Origin: Aurantimonas sp036549475
GTDB lineage: Bacteria > Pseudomonadota > Alphaproteobacteria > Rhizobiales > Rhizobiaceae
Direction: 5' to 3'
DNA length: 64,000 nucleotides
Assembly: GCF_036549475.1 (NCBI RefSeq)
Contig: NZ_JAZHLI010000008.1
Span: forward strand, 62,001-126,000
Shown here: positions 58,612 to 64,000 of the stretch, piece by piece
Layout: each line of letters opens with the position of its first letter
Position numbering within the stretch: position 1 is the first letter of the stretch
The notes under the pieces: model-generated
The model's database searches: none
Seen by the model: the letters and a program-made list of their open reading frames with translations, nothing else
What the model was told of the DNA's origin: nothing
Made by a program: the position numbers and the translations under genes

Positions 58612-59604
58612 GTGAACTCGATCCTAAAGACTAGCCTTCTCGCCCTCGCGCTCGCGACTGCCCCCATTACCGCGGCCATGTCCGCTGATGCCGTCAAGGT
58701 GGCGCTGCCGTCGAAGATGTTTCTGAACGTCGTGGAGTTCGTAGCTCAGGAAAAGGGCTTTTACGAAGCCGAGGATCTCGAGGTCGAATTTACCCACATC
58801 GCCGACAGCTCGATCCCTGTTCGTACGCTGATCGCTGGCGACATGGACATCATCCAGGCCGGCATGGCTGAGACGCTCGTCGCAACCGGTCGCGGCGCCG
58901 AACTGAAGACAGTCGGCGGCGTTCACAACGGCCTGCACTATGCATTTTGGACGCGTCCGGGATCCGGCATTGAAACCATTGCCGACCTGCCTGGCAAGAA
59001 CGTCGCAATCTCGAGCCCAGGATCCCTGCCCCACGTCGTCACGCTGGCACTTCTGCAAAAGGAAGGGGTCCCGCAGTCAAAGATCGACAAGATCAACTGG
59101 GTGTCGATCCAGGGGTCGAGCGCACGGATCAATGGCATCATCGTCGGCGCCGTCGACGCAACAGTCGCCTCCTACTCACCCGAGGTCGAGCGCAGCGGCG
59201 ACGCTAATCTCCTTAAGATTGTCGGGCCCGAGCTTCCTGACTACATAATGATCCCGTTCGACACCACTGACCGGATGATCGAAGAGCGTCGCGACGTTCT
59301 GAAGCGCTTTATCAAAGCGCAGCTTCTTGCGACCCGTTTCGTCCTTGAGAACAAGGATGAAACGCTCGCCGTCGCCAAAGGTCACTTCGACTACACCGAC
59401 GAAGACCTCGACGCATTTTACAAGTTTTACGTCGATGGACGCATCTGGAACCCGAACGGTAACATCTCTGCCGATGCCGCCACCTATATGCAACAGTTGA
59501 ATGTTGACACCGGCCTGCAGGACGAGGTCCTGCCCGTCGAGGAGGTCCTCGACACCTCTATCGTCGATGAAGTCATCGCAGAAATCGGCACTTACGAGAA
59601 ATAG
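58612..59604 (+). CDS. ABC transporter substrate-binding protein, NMT1-like
   Basis: A 330-residue periplasmic binding protein. The signal peptide spans about 1-25 (VNSILKTSLLALALATAPI, cut after AMSA). The mature start AVKVALPSKMFLNVVEFVAQEKGFYEAEDLEVEF is the NMT1-like pattern. GTG at 58612 has AAAGGA nine bases upstream, which fixes the start. It is only distantly like the binding protein at 40514, so the ligand is probably different. The enzymes downstream suggest an amide or amino compound; the ligand is unknown. Confidence 0.87.
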   Translation: MNSILKTSLLALALATAPITAAMSADAVKVALPSKMFLNVVEFVAQEKGFYEAEDLEVEFTHIADSSIPVRTLIAGDMDIIQAGMAETLVATGRGAELKTVGGVHNGLHYAFWTRPGSGIETIADLPGKNVAISSPGSLPHVVTLALLQKEGVPQSKIDKINWVSIQGSSARINGIIVGAVDATVASYSPEVERSGDANLLKIVGPELPDYIMIPFDTTDRMIEERRDVLKRFIKAQLLATRFVLENKDETLAVAKGHFDYTDEDLDAFYKFYVDGRIWNPNGNISADAATYMQQLNVDTGLQDEVLPVEEVLDTSIVDEVIAEIGTYEK

Positions 59605-59630
59605 ACGTGGCAACGAACAGGGAGCCCGTC

Positions 59631-60407
59631 ATGTCCTCACTTTCCATTGAGCAGGTGACGAAAACCTTCGTCGACAAGCGAGGAACGACGGTCGAGGCCC
59701 TTGCGGGCTTCGACCTCGACGTTCGCTCCGGCGAGTTTATCACCATCCTTGGCCCCAGCGGCTGCGGCAAAACCACTATGCTGCGCATTCTCCAGGGTCT
59801 GGAGAGCCGGTCCGGCGGACGTATCTCCATCGAGGGACGACCAATCGACGGCCCCGGACCCGAACGTGGGTTCGTGTTCCAGCAGTACGGGCTCCTTCCT
59901 TGGATGACGTCTGGCGAGAACATTGCGTTCGCCCTGAAGGCCCGGGGCGTCGAGAAGGCCCGCCAAGGCGAGATCATCGCCACGTCCCTGGAGACCGTCG
60001 GTCTGGCGGCCTTCCGGGATCACTATCCCCGACAGATGTCGGGCGGCATGCAGCAGCGTGTCGGGATCGCCCGGGCACTGGCGGTCGACCCCGATATCCT
60101 CTTGCTGGATGAGCCGTTCGGTGCTCTCGACGCCCTAACCCGTGAGATCCTTCAGAATGAGATGCTCTCTCTTTCTGAGCGCATGAAGAAGACCATTCTC
60201 TTCGTCACGCACTCGATCGACGAGGCGATCATCCTCGCGGACCGGGTTGTCGTCATGTCAGCTAGACCCGGACGAATTGACCGGATCATTGACATCGACA
60301 TTGAGCGTCCGCGGGCGGGTATGGGCGAGGGCATCCGCGAGAGCCCACGGTTCATCGAGTACCGACGGCTTCTCTGGGAGCTTCTGATGGAGAAGCAAGC
60401 GGCATGA
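59631..60407 (+). CDS. ABC transporter ATP-binding protein
   Basis: A 258-residue ATPase: Walker A GPSGCGKTT, signature MSGGMQQR, Walker B ILLLDEPFGALD and VTHSIDEAI. ATG at 59631 with AGGGAG seven bases upstream is preferred to a GTG at 59607. Its stop overlaps the following hydrolase start (ATGATG region), so transport and catabolism are tied in one operon. Confidence 0.92.
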   Translation: MSSLSIEQVTKTFVDKRGTTVEALAGFDLDVRSGEFITILGPSGCGKTTMLRILQGLESRSGGRISIEGRPIDGPGPERGFVFQQYGLLPWMTSGENIAFALKARGVEKARQGEIIATSLETVGLAAFRDHYPRQMSGGMQQRVGIARALAVDPDILLLDEPFGALDALTREILQNEMLSLSERMKKTILFVTHSIDEAIILADRVVVMSARPGRIDRIIDIDIERPRAGMGEGIRESPRFIEYRRLLWELLMEKQAA

Positions 60408-61237
60408 TGGACGAGATCCCTCGAGACCACGAGTGGCACTACAATCCGAGGGTCTCGACCCCGGACGCCGACAGCTACCGGAGCCGGGCTTCAGAAGCCT
60501 CGGCTGCAACTCGAAATAAACGGCCCGATGCCATCTACGACGTTCCCTACGGACCAGGGGACAACGACCGCCTTGATATCTTCCCTGGAACTCCGGGCGG
60601 CCCTGCCCACATCTTCCTACATGGCGGTTACTGGCGGGGTCGCGATAAGGCTGACTACAGCTATCTGGCCGAGACCTTTAATGAGTCCGGCATCTCCCTT
60701 TTCGTCGCCAACTATGACCTGTGCCCGAGCGTGACGCTTAATGACATCGTTCGTCAGGCTCGTCTCTGCATGGACGCGTTTCCCGGCCTAGCCGCAAATG
60801 CCGGATGCGACGCCGGGCGGTTGTCGGCATCCGGTCACAGCGCCGGCGCGCATCTTCTCGCGATGTGCATGGCCGGGGGCGCCCCGATGCCCGACAAGAT
60901 GAAGAGCGTTACACTCGTCAGCGGCATCTACGACGTCTCCCATGTGCTCGGCATTTCAATCAACGAGACGATCGGCTTGACGCGGGTCGACATCTCCCCT
61001 TTGAGCCCTCTGCATCTACCGCTCGCCGTCGGTAGGACGGTGATCGACATCGTCGTAGGTGGAGACGAGAGTGCCGGATGGATTGCTCAGTCAGCCCTCT
61101 TTGCCGAACGCTGTCAGAAGAGCGGTCTCGACGCGAGGCTTCTGGTGCAGCCTAGCGAAAACCACTTCTCCATCATGGAGAGCTATGGAGATCCAAGCCA
61201 CGAACTGGCTACTCGGATCGTCGGCCTCTCCACCTGA
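60404..61237 (+). CDS. Arylformamidase-like alpha/beta hydrolase
   Basis: A 277-residue hydrolase. The oxyanion motif HGGYWRGRDK and NYDLCPSVTLNDIVRQ are typical of the kynurenine formamidase-like group. The nucleophile is in GHSAGAH, and the acid and histidine are expected in DIVVGGDES and the ENHFSIME region. The family hydrolyses formamides or esters. It follows the ATPase with an overlap and precedes the cyclodeaminase-like gene by 15 bp. Because no other kynurenine gene is here, another amide or ester substrate is more likely. Confidence 0.83.
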   Translation: MMDEIPRDHEWHYNPRVSTPDADSYRSRASEASAATRNKRPDAIYDVPYGPGDNDRLDIFPGTPGGPAHIFLHGGYWRGRDKADYSYLAETFNESGISLFVANYDLCPSVTLNDIVRQARLCMDAFPGLAANAGCDAGRLSASGHSAGAHLLAMCMAGGAPMPDKMKSVTLVSGIYDVSHVLGISINETIGLTRVDISPLSPLHLPLAVGRTVIDIVVGGDESAGWIAQSALFAERCQKSGLDARLLVQPSENHFSIMESYGDPSHELATRIVGLST

Positions 61238-61252
61238 ACCAAAGAAAAAAAC

Positions 61253-62185
61253 ATGATCCACATTTCGGAAGATGACGCACGCCGAGCCGTTGGGCTTCAG
61301 GCAGCGATAGATGCGGTCCGCACGACATTCATTGATCTTCACAAGGGTCGCTGCCGGCTCCTGCCGGTCGTGCGGGAAAGCCTCTCGAACGGCCTTGGAA
61401 CGTTCGGCGTAAAGTCGGCGGAGTACGAAAGTCTAGGTCTCATTGGACTGAAGGCTGGTGGATACTGGCCCGGGAACACTACACACAAGGCCCCCCTTAC
61501 CAACCATCAGTCGACGACGCTCCTGTTCGATGCCTCTTCCGGACAAGCGCTCTCGTCAATCGAAGCGAACTGGCTCACCGAGGCTCGCACCGCCGCAGCC
61601 GGGTCCGTAGCCGTAGATACGTTCGCCAGACAGGACGCCCAGACGCTCGGCATTTTTGGAACCGGCATGCAGGCCCGCAGCCAGATTGAGGCCGCCCTGC
61701 TTGCTCGCCACTTCGTAACAATTCGGATTTGTGAATACGACCACGCGACCGCCTCTGCTCTTGCCACCGCCATTCGCGAGGCGCATTCCGACATCGAGGT
61801 CCTCTTAACGAACCCCGAGGAGACCGTCCGCGGATCCGACGTGCTGATTACTGTAACACCGTCGAACGAGGCGCTATTCGCGCCGGAATGGGTCCCTGAA
61901 GGCCAGCACATCAACGCCATGGGTGCGGACACCGTTGGCAAGCGCGAACTACCAAGGTCACTCCTTGGAAAGGCGCGCCTTTTCCACGACGACGCCGAGC
62001 AGTCTCAGGGCCTGGGCGAGTTTCAGGGCCTTAAAGATCATGCCAGGATGTCTGCCTCCATCGGGAGCGTCTTGGCGGATGTATCGGCATTCAATCGTTC
62101 GGATAGCGACATCACGATCTTCGACGGGACTGGCGTTGCCGTGCAGGACATCGCTGTCGGCTGGGTTGCCTATAAAGCGGTATAA
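61253..62185 (+). CDS. Ornithine cyclodeaminase/mu-crystallin family protein
   Basis: A 310-residue NAD(P)-binding enzyme of the OCD family. The N-terminal half has the substrate region (FGVKSAEYESLGLIGLKAGGYWPGN) and LTEARTAAAGSVAVD. The Rossmann motif is LGIFGTGMQARSQIEA. HINAMGAD follows. Family members act on imines or alpha-amino acids (cyclodeaminases, ketimine reductases, dehydrogenases); the reaction here is unknown. It is the last gene of the operon, and its stop is at the edge of an IS630 scrap. Confidence 0.85.
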   Translation: MIHISEDDARRAVGLQAAIDAVRTTFIDLHKGRCRLLPVVRESLSNGLGTFGVKSAEYESLGLIGLKAGGYWPGNTTHKAPLTNHQSTTLLFDASSGQALSSIEANWLTEARTAAAGSVAVDTFARQDAQTLGIFGTGMQARSQIEAALLARHFVTIRICEYDHATASALATAIREAHSDIEVLLTNPEETVRGSDVLITVTPSNEALFAPEWVPEGQHINAMGADTVGKRELPRSLLGKARLFHDDAEQSQGLGEFQGLKDHARMSASIGSVLADVSAFNRSDSDITIFDGTGVAVQDIAVGWVAYKAV

Positions 62186-62188
62186 GCT

Positions 62189-62260
62189 TCCGGCCTCCGC
62201 GGCATCACCTTGCAGATCATCCGCGACTGGGTGCTCCGCTTCGCCGCTCGCGGCCCCCAA
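62189..62260 (+). mobile_element. IS630-family transposase remnant
   Basis: One frame reads SGLRGITLQIIRDWVLRFAARGPQ, the N-terminal helix-turn-helix region of IS630-type transposases (usually QIIRDWVxxFN). It has no start and soon loses similarity. Only about 70 bp survive. The rest of 62186-62383 shows no other gene. Confidence 0.6.
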
Positions 62261-62383
62261 CCCTCCGCTTCGGGATCGCCAGAGCGTCAACAGCAGCACG
62301 AAGAACGGGGACACGCGCATCATCGTTTGACGCGTTGGCGGACTGTCCCGTTGAGAAGATGAAGCCGGCGGGTGGACCCGGGT

Positions 62384-63269
62384 TCACTGGAAACCGCGAG
62401 GGTGATGTTCCTCAACCTCTGGCTCAAGTTGCGCGTCCTGCCACTCTTTTAACGTTTGACCGGTGCCGACGAGCCGCCAGGATGTCCGGCCGTTCGCATT
62501 TCGGTTACGGATAACTGCAGCTGCAGCAGTAGGACTGGCGAACGAGACATCCTCGGCAAATTCCAGAAACTCCGGATCCGAAGTTGGCACAAGGCGTCCC
62601 TCGTTCATCAGCTGTTCCCGAAGAACGGAGTAGCCGTTGGACGAGTAGTCGTCCTTCGTTGTCGCACGCGACCCTGCAAGAACAATGATCTCTCCGTCCA
62701 CTTCGATCGCCCTTGCCTCGTAGCCGTGCTTGCCAGCGGTAAGAACCAAATCCAGTGTCTTCTGTTCGACCACGTTCGCCGGCGGCATGGTGCCCATGGA
62801 TGGCAACTTCACCTTCGGACGCAAAAAGTCAAAACCGACCACCGGCAGGACCACCTGAACCTGGGATATGAAAAATTCCATGTCAGCGATGTCGCTCTCC
62901 GGAAGGGCCTTCCGCGATGGCTCATTGCCATTTGCGAGGTTCGCTCTGTCGGCGGACTTCGTCAGCTCGATAAACCGGCTCTCCAGAGCGCACGTGCGCT
63001 TTCGTCAGGTTCATATCTTTGGAGGTGACGATGCAAACTCTGGTCCAGAAGTCTTTGCCGGCATCCTTGGCATGCTGTCGGATACGGTCCGCGGCATTAT
63101 CGCCCTCCCCCGCGTAGACACGCGACTTTGTTGGCTGCGCAGGATCGTCGCCGACCAGGAAATATACGCCAGTCCGACTAGCCTCTTCGCGCTGCAGCGC
63201 ATCACCGACACGCGAGCGCGGCGGCACAGGGTACGGCAATCTAGTCATTTGCGGCTGGAGAAGCTCCAT
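62384..63269 (-). pseudogene. GIY-YIG nuclease gene (DUF4357 C-terminus) with a frameshift
   Basis: The 5' part encodes the GIY-YIG domain: SRTGVYFLVGDD, RVYAGEGDNAADRIRQHAKD and FWTRVCIVTSKDMNLTKAHVR. After a break at about 62987 the continuing protein is in another frame: LESRFIELTKSADRANLANG, then MEFFISQVQVVLPVVGFDFLRPK and a C-terminal DUF4357 region (VSFASPTAAAAVIRN, NGRTSWRLV). The break is consistent with loss of two bases. Start ATG at 63269 has AGGA five bases upstream. Joined, it would give about 295 residues. A sequencing error cannot be excluded. Confidence 0.75.
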
Positions 63270-63343
63270 AAGTCCTGCTGAGCAGGCGTTTTGGCGTTGT
63301 CGGAAGAAATCTACTCCGACAGGTTCCGACAAGCCTTGTTGCC

Positions 63344-64000
63344 TTACACTGCATCCGGATTATCGGGCCAATGGGAGTCGCGAAGCGCCATTCGCAAGGC
63401 GGGGATGACGCCTCGGTATCGCGGGTGCACGGCATAGACGGAGCCGGTGTGATTGATCGCCACGCTGACCTTTTCGAGAAGCCGATTTCTCACAAGGCGG
63501 TTGATTGCCCGGCGCCGATCGGAAGAGCCGGTGCCATCGACGGCAATCCGACCGGTGTCGAGAAGCTCTCTCATGATGTTGGTCATCAACGCTTGGTTGG
63601 TTTCGCAGGCTCTAGCGATATAGAAGAGGACCAGGCTCAGCGAGGCAGCATTGGGAGGTTCGGATGGCCGAAAGCGAGACAGCACGCTGAGAAAGAGGGT
63701 CAACCGCCGGCTGGAGTTGTCGGCAACGGCTCGCACGTAGCGCGACAGATCGTCGAGGCTGTTGTTCGGTAGCTCAGTCCGCGTTCCGTGTCCGCAGAGC
63801 GTTGCGCGGGTATTTGAGTAGGTGCGGATTTCCAGTCGGATGCGATTTTGGCGCTTCGCGTAGATGCCGAGGCGCAGGTCTTTGACGCCAAGCGGGATTG
63901 AGAGGCTCTGAGAGCTTCGGAGCTGCCCTTCGGTGCCGAGGGCGGGGTTGGGATCGGCGACGCGCTCTTCGGCCGGCCTCGTGCGATAATGAGTTGCCTG
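63344..64000 (-). CDS. Unknown protein, 5' end beyond the window
   Basis: The frame is open from the stop at 63344 to the right edge (218 codons seen), so the start lies outside. The sequence is basic and reads as a real protein: IPLGVKDLRLGIYAKRQNRI, LDDLSRYVRAVADNSSRRL, and a C-terminal part that may form a winged helix (ALMTNIMRELLDTGRI, DRRRAINRLVRNRLLEKV). I do not recognise the family. DNA binding, for example a replication or regulatory protein, is possible. Confidence 0.6.
   Translation of the reverse strand, partial: QATHYRTRPAEERVADPNPALGTEGQLRSSQSLSIPLGVKDLRLGIYAKRQNRIRLEIRTYSNTRATLCGHGTRTELPNNSLDDLSRYVRAVADNSSRRLTLFLSVLSRFRPSEPPNAASLSLVLFYIARACETNQALMTNIMRELLDTGRIAVDGTGSSDRRRAINRLVRNRLLEKVSVAINHTGSVYAVHPRYRGVIPALRMALRDSHWPDNPDAV

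Noticed and set aside
62282..62330. End of an open frame reading KNGDTRI, often seen near transposase-related repeats
   Set aside because: Too short to assign to any element; kept only as background to the IS630 scrap.

Overview
The window looks like high-GC alphaproteobacterial DNA, most likely from the order Hyphomicrobiales (Rhizobiales). The grounds are the chemotaxis gene order (receptor, STAS protein, cheY1, cheA, cheW, cheR, cheB, cheY2, cheD, cheT), motE between flgI and flgH, several short flagellins, and CtrA-type TTAA-N7-TTAA boxes at motility genes. Family and genus cannot be fixed from the sequence alone.

Region 1 (about 1-9400, minus strand) is a complete, tightly coupled chemotaxis operon. 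Region 2 (about 9600-19500, minus) is an array of eight tandem flagellin genes. Seven share one cassette plan: promoter with TTAACC at -35 and a GTAG-like -10, a leader of about 125 nt holding a nearly invariant 47-nt block, the gene, and a GC-rich terminator. Region 3 (19537-33810) is the flagellar structural cluster: fliP-fliL-flgH-motE-flgI-flgA-flgG-fliE-flgC-flgB, an unknown gene, flhB-fliG-fliN-DUF6468-fliM-motA on the minus strand, and flgF-fliI divergent on the plus strand.

Region 4 (33900-40440, plus) holds a MarR-regulated RND efflux operon, whose adaptor carries an extra peptidoglycan-binding domain, and a MetE-like methyltransferase. Region 5 (40500-55820) is a full reductive pyrimidine degradation locus: PreT/PreA dihydropyrimidine dehydrogenase, dihydropyrimidinase, an N-carbamoyl-beta-alanine-type amidohydrolase, a beta-alanine-type aminotransferase, an NMT1-type ABC importer and a RutR regulator with a near-perfect RutR box in the divergent promoter region. 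A MazEF-like toxin-antitoxin pair sits inside this operon, and a GGDEF-EAL gene lies within the locus. The single N (46718) is flanked by a 116-bp direct duplication that looks like an assembly artefact.

Region 6 (about 55960-64000) looks like accessory DNA with lower GC by eye. It has a 5'-truncated hydrolase pseudogene ending beside short GTACACT repeats, a GntR-controlled ABC importer with an arylformamidase-like hydrolase and an ornithine-cyclodeaminase-like enzyme, an IS630 transposase scrap, a frameshifted GIY-YIG nuclease gene and a partial unknown gene running off the right edge.

No tRNA, rRNA or CRISPR array was seen. The most interesting items are the standardised flagellin cassettes with their conserved leader, the toxin-antitoxin pair coupled to the dihydropyrimidinase gene, the RND adaptor fused to a peptidoglycan-binding domain, and the catabolic cluster of unknown substrate at the right.
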